Assembly (NCBI RefSeq): GCF_003970865.1
Contig: NZ_RXLZ01000053.1
Span: forward strand, 1-34,059
Direction: 5' to 3'
Length of the DNA stretch: 34,059 nucleotides
From: Stenotrophomonas maltophilia
Lineage (GTDB): Bacteria > Pseudomonadota > Gammaproteobacteria > Xanthomonadales > Xanthomonadaceae
The position numbers and the translations under genes were made by a program. How positions within the stretch are numbered: position 1 is the stretch's first letter; the number at the start of each line of letters is the position of its first letter. This document shows, piece by piece, positions 24,214-31,761 of this stretch. Below the pieces are notes generated by a model. It searched no databases. It was not told where the DNA came from and was given only the letters and a program-made list of their open reading frames with translations.

Positions 24214-27054
24214 TCAGGCCGCCGCGTGCGACCACGGGGCGGGCCGCCCCAGCAGATAGCCCTGGCCGTAATCGCAGCCCAGTTCGCGCAGGGTCTGCCG
24301 CTGCGCCTCGGTCTCGATGCCTTCACCGATGGTCTCGATGCCCAGCGTGCGCGCCAGCGACAGCACGCCTTCGACCAGCGCCCGCGTGCTCTGCACTTCC
24401 GGCCCATGCAGGCCGGCGATGAAGCTCTGGTCGATCTTCAGCGTACTGATCGGGAAACGGTGCAGGTAGGACAGCGCGGAGAAGCCGGTACCGAAATCGT
24501 CCAGCTGCACCTGGATGCCGCGCTCGCGCAGGCCCTGCAGGATGCGCAGCGTGTGCGGGCCATCGTCCAGCAGCGCCACCTCGGTGATCTCCAGGCGCAG
24601 CCGGCGCGGATCGGCACCACATGCATCCAGCAGGCCGAACAGGCGGCCGCTGAACCCGGCGGAGCGAAAATGGCGCGGTGACACGTTCACCGAAACGTAG
24701 CTCTGCCCGCCCTCGGCGAGGCCGGCAATCACCTGTTCGTAGATCAGCCAGTCGACCTGCTCGATCAGGCCGCTTTCCTCGCCCAGCTCCAGGAACGCGC
24801 CCGGCAGCAGCAGGCCACGGCGCTCATGCTGCCAGCGCAGCAGCGCCTCGTGGCCGACCACCTCGCCATCGGACAGGCGCACGATCGGCTGGTAGAACGG
24901 CACGAAATCGCGGTTGTTGATCGCACGGCGCAGGTCGGCCTCCAGATCGAGGCTGCGCATGGCCTGCTCGCGCATGTCTTCGTCGAAGATCGCACAGCGG
25001 TCATGGCCCTGCGCCTTGGCCCGGTACATCGCAGCGTCGGCGTCGCGCAGCAGCTCTTCGCCGGTGCGGTAGCGCGGGTTCCACAGCGCGATGCCCAGGC
25101 TGCCGGACGGGAACAGTTCGCGCCCGGCGATCCACATCGATTCCTGCAGGGCCAGCAGCAGGCGCTGGCCAAAGTCCAAGGCCTGGGCCAGGCCCTGCGG
25201 GCATTGCAGCAGCACCGCGAATTCGTCGCCGCCCAGCCGGGCCACCACGTCCTCGGTGCCGGCCATCGATACGATGCGCTTGGCCACTTCCACCAGCATG
25301 CGGTCGCCGGCGGCATGGCCGATGCTGTCGTTGACCAGCTTGAAGCGGTCCAGATCGAGGAACAGCACGGCGAACACCGGGCCACCCTCACGCTTGGCCA
25401 GTGCCAGCGCATCCTGCAGGCGGTCCAGCAGGTGCAGGCGGTTGGGCAGGCCGGTCAGCGCATCGTGCATGGCCTGGTGGGTCAGCCGCTGTTCGGCACG
25501 CAGGCGCTCGCCGATCTGGCCGAGCAGCTTTTCGTTGACCTCGGCCAGTTCGCGCGTGCGTTCCTCCACGCGCTTCTCCAGCTCGGCATGCGCCGAGCGC
25601 AGCCGTTGCTGGTCGCGCTGACGGGCCAGGCCGGTACCGATGTTCTGCGCAACGAAGGTCAGCAGGCGCTGGTCATGCACGCTGAAAATGCTGTTCTCGC
25701 TGTAGCTCTGCACCACGATCGCGCCGACCACTTCGTCGTCGCGCAGCAGCGGTACGCCCAGCCAGCAGTGCGAACGCGCACCGGATTCCCGCACTTCGCC
25801 ACTGGCCAGCAGCGCATCGATCTGCGCGCGTGACGCCAGCAGTGGCCGCCGGTTGCGCACCACGTATTCGGTCAAGCCCCGGCTGAAGGGCCGTGGCGCG
25901 CGGCTGGCATTGTGCTCGTCCACCGAATACACGAAGTCCAGGCCGTTGCCGGCCGGATTGACCAGGGCGATGTAGAAATTGCGTGCGTCGAGCAGGCGCC
26001 CGACCACCCCATGCACCTGTCCGTAGAACTGCGCCAGGCTGTCGGCCGACATCGCCATCTCGGCGATGTTGTACAGGGCGGTCTGCAGCTGTTCGGCGCG
26101 GCGACGCTCGGCCACCTCGTCCTGCAGGCTGTGGTTGGCGCGCTGCAGTTCCTGGGTGCGCCGCTCCACCTGCTGCTCCAGCCGCACCTGCGCCTGGCGC
26201 CGGTCCATCGCGGTCTGCACGTGCTGCGCAACGAAGCCCAGCAAGGCGCGCTCGGCCTCGCCATAGCGGGCCGCCTGTTCATAGCTCTGAACCACGATGG
26301 CACCGCATACGCGGCCATCGCGCAGCATCGGCACGCCCAGCCAGTCCAGGCTTTCGGGCCCACGCTGCGGGTCGTGCTCCTGTTCCATCACCTGCGCCAG
26401 CAGTTTGCGCGAGGGGCCACTGAGCGGCTTGCCATGGCGCAGCAACGCCACGGTCAGGCTGCGCGGCATCTCGCTGGCGTCATGGCTCTGCGTGGGATCG
26501 GCGACGAAGTCATCGACCTGATCGGCGAAGTACAGGAAACGGATCTGGTCGCGCACATCGTCGTATTCCACGATGTAGCAGTTCTCGGCATACATCAGCG
26601 TGCCCAGCACACCATGCACGTGGCGCAGCATCTCGGGCATTTCCAGGTCGGCACCGGCCAGATCTGCAATCTGGAACAGGGCCTGCTGCAGCCGTTCGGC
26701 CTCTTCCAGCGCCTTGATCTGGCCGGCCTGGCGGCCGCGCTGCAGCGCCAGCTCCATCGCCTGCCGGGCAACCCCCCACCATGCCGGCGAAGGCACCGCG
26801 CCCTCCACCGACAACAGCAGGCGCGCACCATCATGTTCCCAGCCGTGCTGGCCATCGCCCACGCCGGGTGCCGCCGCATTATCTCCGGCAGCCGCCGTCG
26901 GCCAGCCCCCCTGGCCACGGCCGAGCTGCGGGTCGTCCCAGCCGACGCGGACCACGGCTGTTTCCGGCAAAAGCGCATGCAACGCGCGCACCAGCGCCGT
27001 GCTCAGCACGGCCTCGTGTGGTGGCTCTTCCGCCGGTTCAGCATGCGTGGACAA
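24214..27054 (-). CDS. GAF-GAF-GGDEF-EAL cyclic-di-GMP turnover protein
   Basis: A cytosolic sensor for c-di-GMP metabolism, 946 aa if begun at TTG 27054. There are two GAF domains (about 130-300 and 340-490), each ending LGVPMLRDGRVCGAIVVQSY or LGVPLLRDDEVVGAIVVQSY, so they arose by duplication. Each is followed by a coiled coil (VRLEQQVERRTQELQRANHS and AELEKRVEERTRELAEVNEK). The GGDEF domain has an intact RLGGDEF near 605 and the EAL domain an intact HEALLRW near 733, with LEITE, DDFGTGFSAL and KIDQSFI, so both activities are possible. The frame runs to 27225, but that would cross the divergent sigma-factor promoter. TTG 27054 with AAGAGA upstream is my choice; the start is uncertain. Confidence 0.88.
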   Translation of the reverse strand: MSTHAEPAEEPPHEAVLSTALVRALHALLPETAVVRVGWDDPQLGRGQGGWPTAAAGDNAAAPGVGDGQHGWEHDGARLLLSVEGAVPSPAWWGVARQAMELALQRGRQAGQIKALEEAERLQQALFQIADLAGADLEMPEMLRHVHGVLGTLMYAENCYIVEYDDVRDQIRFLYFADQVDDFVADPTQSHDASEMPRSLTVALLRHGKPLSGPSRKLLAQVMEQEHDPQRGPESLDWLGVPMLRDGRVCGAIVVQSYEQAARYGEAERALLGFVAQHVQTAMDRRQAQVRLEQQVERRTQELQRANHSLQDEVAERRRAEQLQTALYNIAEMAMSADSLAQFYGQVHGVVGRLLDARNFYIALVNPAGNGLDFVYSVDEHNASRAPRPFSRGLTEYVVRNRRPLLASRAQIDALLASGEVRESGARSHCWLGVPLLRDDEVVGAIVVQSYSENSIFSVHDQRLLTFVAQNIGTGLARQRDQQRLRSAHAELEKRVEERTRELAEVNEKLLGQIGERLRAEQRLTHQAMHDALTGLPNRLHLLDRLQDALALAKREGGPVFAVLFLDLDRFKLVNDSIGHAAGDRMLVEVAKRIVSMAGTEDVVARLGGDEFAVLLQCPQGLAQALDFGQRLLLALQESMWIAGRELFPSGSLGIALWNPRYRTGEELLRDADAAMYRAKAQGHDRCAIFDEDMREQAMRSLDLEADLRRAINNRDFVPFYQPIVRLSDGEVVGHEALLRWQHERRGLLLPGAFLELGEESGLIEQVDWLIYEQVIAGLAEGGQSYVSVNVSPRHFRSAGFSGRLFGLLDACGADPRRLRLEITEVALLDDGPHTLRILQGLRERGIQVQLDDFGTGFSALSYLHRFPISTLKIDQSFIAGLHGPEVQSTRALVEGVLSLARTLGIETIGEGIETEAQRQTLRELGCDYGQGYLLGRPAPWSHAAA

Positions 27055-27196
27055 ATGACAATCTCTTGGCGCCGTCTGTGCGTCGCCTCCCCTGAGCCGC
27101 CGAGCATAGCGCGCCACCCGGGGGGCAATGGAAGCCCGTAAACCCCGAATCGTGCGCCCGTACGTTTTTCCTGCTGTCCGTAGCCCCTTCCGAGCC

Positions 27197-27820
27197 ATGA
27201 CCCTCGCCCTGCCCGCCACCGCCACCGGCTATGCGCCATCGCCTGCAGGCCTTACCCTGTACGCCGTGGAAGCCAGCGCACTGCCAACCGATGAAGCCTT
27301 GATGCTGGCCTGGGCCGGTGGCGACCTGCGTGCGTTCGAAAGCCTGTATGCGCGCCATCGCAAGCGCCTGTTCGGCTTCCTGCTGCGGCAACTGCGCGAC
27401 AACGCGCTGGCCGAGGAGATCTTCCAGGACGTCTGGCAACGGGTGATCAGCGCCCGTGCCGGGTGGCAACCGGACGCGGCATTCAGCACCTGGCTGTTCC
27501 GCATCGCCCACAACCGCCTGAACGACCATTGGCGCGCCGCCCGCCACCGCCCGGCTGCCCCGGCCGATGCCGATCTGCGCCTGGCCGCGATCGAGGATGG
27601 GCAGACCCCGGAAGGCGAGCTTTCCGAATTCGAACAACGTCGCCGCATCCAGCTGGCGATGGAACAACTGCCGCCGGAGCAGCGCGAAGTGCTGCAACTG
27701 CGGCTGGATCAGGAACTGAGCCTGGAGGAGATCGGCCAGATCACCGGCGTAGGCCGGGAAACCGTGAAATCGCGGCTGCGCTATGCGATGGACAAGCTGC
27801 GTGCGGGATTGAACGCATGA
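27197..27820 (+). CDS. ECF-type RNA polymerase sigma factor
   Basis: Extracytoplasmic-function sigma-70 factor of 207 aa. Region 2 is seen in DLRAFESLYARHRKRLFGFLLRQ and the -10-binding AEEIFQDVWQRVI...FSTWLFRIAHNRLNDHWR (about residues 45-115). Region 4 has LPPEQREVLQLRLDQELSLEEIGQITGVGRETVKSRLRYAMDKLR (about 157-203), with the helix-turn-helix. It begins with an unusual extension of about 30 residues before the sigma-2 domain. ATG 27197 is preferred; ATG 27128 in the same frame would add 23 residues. The next gene overlaps by four bases (ATGA), the usual sigma/anti-sigma coupling. Confidence 0.92.
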   Translation: MTLALPATATGYAPSPAGLTLYAVEASALPTDEALMLAWAGGDLRAFESLYARHRKRLFGFLLRQLRDNALAEEIFQDVWQRVISARAGWQPDAAFSTWLFRIAHNRLNDHWRAARHRPAAPADADLRLAAIEDGQTPEGELSEFEQRRRIQLAMEQLPPEQREVLQLRLDQELSLEEIGQITGVGRETVKSRLRYAMDKLRAGLNA

Positions 27821-28824
27821 ACCGAGACGAACCGCTGACGCCGGAAGAACGCGAGCTGGCCCGGCTGCTCGGCCGTCGCGCCGAGCAGGCACCGCCCGCC
27901 GCACTGGACGCCGCCATCCTGGCCGCGGCCCGCGCTGCCGTGGACGCTCCGGCTGCCGATGCGGTCGCCTCTCCCGAGGCGCCGCGCACGCAGCGCCCAC
28001 GCCCGCGTTGGCCGGCGGTGTTCGGCATCGCCGCCTCGATGGTGTTCGCCATCGGCATCGCCTGGCAGCTGCGCCCGGAGCCGCCGCCGGTTCCGGCCGG
28101 TGAGGCCGCTGTTGCTGCGGCACCGGCTGCGGCGGAAGACGTTGCGGCTGCCGATCAGGCCGCTGATAGCAGTGCAGCCGACAGCCCGGTGGCGGCTGCG
28201 GAACCGGCCGCTGCGCCCGCAGCGCCCGAGGCAGGCCCTGTTGCCGCTGCCCCGGCACCGGCCATCGCGCGCGCGCGCAAGCCTGCGCCGGCCGAGACCG
28301 CTGAAGCGCCTGCCCAGGCTGCACGATCGATGGCTGCAGATGCGGTCGCCGATACCTCCTTTGCGGCCGTTCCGCCCGCTCCGGCCGCAGCGCCGGCAGC
28401 AGCGCCGCCTGCGCCACCGGCACCCGCCGCCTACTCGGCACCGGCACCGGCACCGGCATTCGCGCCGGTAGCGTCCGGGGCGCTGAAAGCACGCACGGCC
28501 GCAGCACCGGCAGCCAATGCCGCCGAAGTCGAGCGGGCGCAGGCATTGGACCGGGTAGAAATCACCTCGATGAAGCGTGAGGCTCCCAGCCGTTCCGCAC
28601 CGGGCATCATGCGCCGCGGCAGCGATGCGGGCCTGAGCGCGGACGCCGTGCAGGCCGAGGTGGACGCTGACGCACGACTGCCGCGCCGGCAGTGGCTGCA
28701 GAAGATCCGCACACGACGCGACGACGGCCAGCGCGATCTGGCCCGTGCCAGCCTGGAGCGCTACATGCAGCAGTACCCGGAAGCACGCCTGCCGCGCGAC
28801 CTGCGCCCGCTGCTGGACGACTGA
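27817..28824 (+). CDS. Putative membrane-anchored anti-sigma factor, Ala/Pro-rich
   Basis: A 335-aa protein translationally coupled to the sigma gene and therefore probably its anti-sigma factor. The short cytosolic part (1-65) starts PLTPEERELARLLGRRAEQAPPAALDAAIL and lacks the His-x3-Cys-x2-Cys zinc motif. One membrane helix lies at about 66-85 (PAVFGIAASMVFAIGIAWQL). After it comes a periplasmic linker of about 170 residues made almost wholly of Ala, Pro and Glu/Ser. A conserved-looking basic C-terminal domain of about 55 residues ends LARASLERYMQQYPEARLPRDLRPLL. No family was recognised with confidence. The assignment rests on context and topology. Confidence 0.7.
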   Translation: MNRDEPLTPEERELARLLGRRAEQAPPAALDAAILAAARAAVDAPAADAVASPEAPRTQRPRPRWPAVFGIAASMVFAIGIAWQLRPEPPPVPAGEAAVAAAPAAAEDVAAADQAADSSAADSPVAAAEPAAAPAAPEAGPVAAAPAPAIARARKPAPAETAEAPAQAARSMAADAVADTSFAAVPPAPAAAPAAAPPAPPAPAAYSAPAPAPAFAPVASGALKARTAAAPAANAAEVERAQALDRVEITSMKREAPSRSAPGIMRRGSDAGLSADAVQAEVDADARLPRRQWLQKIRTRRDDGQRDLARASLERYMQQYPEARLPRDLRPLLDD

Positions 28825-28864
28825 AGCGGACGGGAATACCCGGCAACCCCGTAGAATGACGGGA

Positions 28865-29461
28865 ATGCTCGATACTCTCGCCCAGCCGGTCAACCACACG
28901 CTGGAAGTCAAACACAGCCGTTTCATCGCCCATGCCGCGCCAATCGATGGCGCCGCAGCGGCCATGGCATTCCTGCAGCAGGTTGCGGTGGCCGATGCCA
29001 CCCACAACTGCTGGGCCTACCGGCACGGGCAGGACTATCGCTCCAGCGACGATGGCGAGCCGGCCGGCACGGCTGGACGTCCGATCCTGGCGGCGATCGA
29101 CGGCCAGGGTTTCGACCAGGTGATGGTGGTGGTGACGCGCTGGTTCGGCGGTATCAAGCTCGGTGCCGGTGGCCTTGTGCGCGCCTACGGTGGCGCCGCC
29201 GCCGAGTGCCTGCGCACCGCTCCGCGCCTGCCGCTGGTGGCGATGGCCCGGCTGCAGCTGCTGGCCGGCTTCGAGGACCTGGGTACCCTGCACGCCACCC
29301 TGCCCGCCTTCGGTGCCGAAAAGCGCGATGAACAGTTCGATGCCAATGGTGTGTGCCTGCGGATCGAATTGCCTGCCGATCAGGTCGACGCATTGAAAAT
29401 CCGCCTGCGCGACGCCACCCGTGACCGTATCCGCATAGAAGACGACGACCAGGATGACTGA
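28865..29461 (+). CDS. yigZ: YigZ/IMPACT family protein
   Basis: A 198-aa member of the IMPACT (YigZ, UPF0029) family, related to eukaryotic IMPACT. The bacterial function is not firmly established, although nucleic-acid or ribosome-related roles have been proposed. HNCWAYRHG...SSDDGEPAGTAGRPIL (about 48-76) and VVVVTRWFGGIKLGAGGLVRAYG (about 88-110) are the family signatures. The C-terminal ferredoxin-like domain (LQLLAGFEDLGTLHATL...) is also present. ATG 28865 is 40 bp after the anti-sigma gene. Its stop overlaps the ABC transporter start by eight bases. Confidence 0.93.
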   Translation: MLDTLAQPVNHTLEVKHSRFIAHAAPIDGAAAAMAFLQQVAVADATHNCWAYRHGQDYRSSDDGEPAGTAGRPILAAIDGQGFDQVMVVVTRWFGGIKLGAGGLVRAYGGAAAECLRTAPRLPLVAMARLQLLAGFEDLGTLHATLPAFGAEKRDEQFDANGVCLRIELPADQVDALKIRLRDATRDRIRIEDDDQDD

Positions 29462-31226
29462 CAAGGACGACGCCCCCGCTTCGACCCCGCCGCTGCGCCG
29501 CCTCGGCAGCCTGCGCACGCTGTGGCCGTTCGTGCGCCGCCATAGCGGGCTGTTCACCGCCTGGCTGCTGGCCCTGGCGGTGTCTTCGGCCGCCACGCTG
29601 AGCCTGCCTCCGGCGGTGAAGCAGATGATCGATCACGGTTTCAGCAGCGGCGGCCAGATCAACCGTGCCTTCGCCCTGCTGATGCTGGTGGCGGTCGTCA
29701 TGGCGTTGGGCACGGCCGCGCGCTTCTACTTCGTGTCGCTGCTCGGCGAAAAAGTCGTGGCCGACCTGCGCAGCCAGCTGTATGCCCACCTGATCCAGCT
29801 GGGTGCCGGCTTCCACGACCGCAGCCGCAGCGGAGAACTGGTCTCGCGCCTGACCGCGGACACTGAACTGCTGCGCAGCGTGGTCGGCTCAACCATGTCC
29901 GTAGCATTGCGCAGCACGGTCACCGTCATCGGCAGCCTGGCAATGCTGTTCGTCACCAGCCCGCGGCTGGCCGCATGGTCGCTGCTCGGCATTCCGCTGG
30001 CGGTGCTGCCGATCATCATCGGCGCGCGCAAGCTGCGCACGGTCGCACGCAACAGCCAGGACCGCATCGCCGATGCCAACAGCCTGGCCAGCGAGACGCT
30101 GGGCGCGGTGCGCACGGTGCAGGCCCATGCACGCGAGCCGTACGAGCGCGGGCGCTTCGACAAGGCACTCGGTGATGCCATCGGTGCCGCACGCCGCCGC
30201 ATCGGCGCACAGTCGCTGGTCACCGCCAGCGCCATCCTGCTGGTGTTCGGCGCCATCGTCGGTGTGTTGTGGCTGGGCGCGCACGACGTCATCGACGGCC
30301 GCCTCAGCGCCGGTACGCTGGGCCAGTTCGTGCTGTATGCATTGATCGGTGGCGGCTCAGTGGGCGCGCTGGCCGAGGTATGGAACGAGCTGCAGCGCGC
30401 GGCCGGCGGCATGGGCCGCATCGGCGAACTGCTGCAGGAAGACATCGAGATCCGCGCGCCGGCACAGCCGCACGCGCTGCCGCAACCACTGCGTGGCGAG
30501 ATCCGGTTCGACGACGTGGTGTTCCACTACCCGCAGCGACCGGACCAGGCCGCACTGGACCACTTCAACCTGCACGTGCGCCCCGGCGAGACCGTGGCGC
30601 TGGTAGGTCCGTCGGGGGCGGGCAAGAGCACGGTGCTTTCGATGCTGCTGCGCTTCCATGATCCGGCCAGCGGCCGCATCGACGTGGACGGCATCGACGT
30701 GCGCCAGGTCGACCCGGCCGAGCTGCGTGCGCAGCTGGCGCTGGTGCCGCAACAGCCGACGCTGTTCGCTGCCAGTGCCCGCGACAACATCCGCTATGGC
30801 CGCCTGCAGGCCAGCGACGCCGAAGTCGAGGATGCCGCACGAGCGGCCGAGGCCGATGGTTTCCTTCGCGCGTTGCCGCAGGGCTATGACAGCGAGCTGG
30901 GTGAGCGCGGTGCGCGCCTGTCCGGTGGCCAGCAGCAGCGCGTGGCGATTGCCCGTGCGCTGCTGAAGGATGCGCCGATCCTGCTGCTGGATGAAGCCAC
31001 CAGCGCGTTGGACGCGCAGAGCGAGCACAGCGTGCAGCAAGCGCTGGAGCGGCTGATGGCGGGCCGTACCACACTGGTCATCGCCCACCGCCTGGCCACC
31101 GTACTCAAGGCCGACCGCATCGTGGTGATGGACCAGGGCCGCATCGTCGCCGAGGGCACGCACGCGCAGCTGCTGGCCGAAGGTGGACTGTACGCTGAAC
31201 TGGCACGCCTGCAGTTCATCGATTGA
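29454..31226 (+). CDS. MsbA-like ABC exporter, fused permease and ATPase
   Basis: A half-size ABC exporter (ABCB/MsbA-related) of 590 aa that works as a homodimer in the inner membrane. The six-helix membrane domain spans about 25-320, with the coupling segment GAGFHDRSRSGELVSRLTADTE. The ATPase domain has Walker A GPSGAGKST (385-393), a Q-loop in LVPQQPTLFA, the signature LSGGQQQRVAIARALL, Walker B ILLLDEATSALD and the switch His in VIAHRLAT. It resembles the group annotated as MsbA-related permease/ATP-binding proteins rather than MsbA itself. The substrate is unknown. Its start lies inside the end of yigZ. Confidence 0.94.
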   Translation: MTDKDDAPASTPPLRRLGSLRTLWPFVRRHSGLFTAWLLALAVSSAATLSLPPAVKQMIDHGFSSGGQINRAFALLMLVAVVMALGTAARFYFVSLLGEKVVADLRSQLYAHLIQLGAGFHDRSRSGELVSRLTADTELLRSVVGSTMSVALRSTVTVIGSLAMLFVTSPRLAAWSLLGIPLAVLPIIIGARKLRTVARNSQDRIADANSLASETLGAVRTVQAHAREPYERGRFDKALGDAIGAARRRIGAQSLVTASAILLVFGAIVGVLWLGAHDVIDGRLSAGTLGQFVLYALIGGGSVGALAEVWNELQRAAGGMGRIGELLQEDIEIRAPAQPHALPQPLRGEIRFDDVVFHYPQRPDQAALDHFNLHVRPGETVALVGPSGAGKSTVLSMLLRFHDPASGRIDVDGIDVRQVDPAELRAQLALVPQQPTLFAASARDNIRYGRLQASDAEVEDAARAAEADGFLRALPQGYDSELGERGARLSGGQQQRVAIARALLKDAPILLLDEATSALDAQSEHSVQQALERLMAGRTTLVIAHRLATVLKADRIVVMDQGRIVAEGTHAQLLAEGGLYAELARLQFID

Positions 31227-31245
31227 TGACGTCCGGCTAACATCG

Positions 31246-31266
31246 GCGCGGCCAAGCTGGCCGCGC
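31246..31266. repeat. Hairpin GCGCGGCC/GGCCGCGC
   Basis: A perfect 8-bp stem with an AAGCT loop, 20 bp after the ABC transporter gene and 31 bp before the small gene. There is no T-run. It may slow or separate transcription of the two, or protect mRNA ends. Confidence 0.6.
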
Positions 31267-31296
31267 AACAGCAGCATCCGCTGAAGGAGGTGCACG

Positions 31297-31491
31297 ATGT
31301 CGTTCCGTCAGTTCCCCGCCGTCGACAGCAACGGCGAAAGCCACATCATCATCGAGTTCAAACCCGAGGCGAATGGCAGCGGGCACCATTCCGAGGCGAC
31401 GCCACGCTACGAACTGGATGATGGACGGCCGCTGGTACGCGATGGCCGCGAGTTCACCACCAGTGGCGGTGAGCTGAGGCTGACGATCTGA
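31297..31491 (+). CDS. Small hypothetical protein, 64 aa
   Basis: I do not recognise this family. The case for a gene is the strong Shine-Dalgarno AAGGAGGTG, correctly spaced before ATG 31297, and a compact, soluble-looking composition: MSFRQFPAVDSNGESHIIIE, then a polar middle with two His, and YELDDGRPLVRDGREFTTSGGELRLTI. The C-terminal half resembles short beta-rich proteins with repeated D-G turns. There is no signal peptide or membrane segment. The distance from the ABC transporter gene (70 bp) and the hairpin between them leave open whether it is co-transcribed. Confidence 0.75.
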   Translation: MSFRQFPAVDSNGESHIIIEFKPEANGSGHHSEATPRYELDDGRPLVRDGREFTTSGGELRLTI

Positions 31492-31541
31492 GGTTCACCG
31501 GGCATGGCCCGGCGCTCCCGGATTTCGTGCCGCCCCGCTCT

Positions 31542-31643
31542 GGTAGGTGTCGACCTTGGTCGACACGCCTTTTGCCTCTGGTAGGTGTCGACCTTGGTCG
31601 ACACGCTTTTTGCCAAAGGCGGTCGAGCATGGCTCGACCCTAC
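31542..31643. repeat. Three SMAG elements after the small gene
   Basis: 31542-31567 and 31581-31606 are tandem direct copies (GTAGGTGTCGACC/GGTCGACAC). 31620-31643 is an inverted unit (GGTCGAGC/GCTCGACC) ending CCTAC. The tandem arrangement differs from the usual inverted pairs. Confidence 0.88.
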
Positions 31644-31709
31644 AAAAAAAGCGTGGTCAATTTTTCGCCAAGCATCTTGACAGCCTTTTCTACCAAGGGC
31701 TGAGCGAGG

Positions 31710-31755
31710 TTATCCACACCTTTGCTCAGAAACCATCCACACCGCCTGTGGATGA
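31710..31755. promoter_or_regulatory. Cluster of three DnaA-box-like sites
   Basis: TTATCCACA at 31710-31718 is a perfect DnaA consensus box. CCATCCACA at 31733-31741 and TGTGGATGA at 31747-31755 (reverse of TCATCCACA) each differ from TTATCCACA by one or two bases. The stretch 31644-31760 is clearly richer in A and T than its surroundings and lies between two converging genes. Confidence 0.5.
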
Positions 31756-31761
31756 ATGTGC

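Noticed and set aside
26881..27225. Extended start of the GGDEF/EAL protein at 27225
   Set aside because: It would overlap the divergent sigma-factor leader and start. The added residues are Arg-rich and without domain similarity.
28081..28500. Ala/Pro-rich stretch as a possible frameshifted or non-coding region
   Set aside because: The frame stays open with consistent third-position G/C bias, and both ends look like ordinary protein. It is a genuine low-complexity linker.
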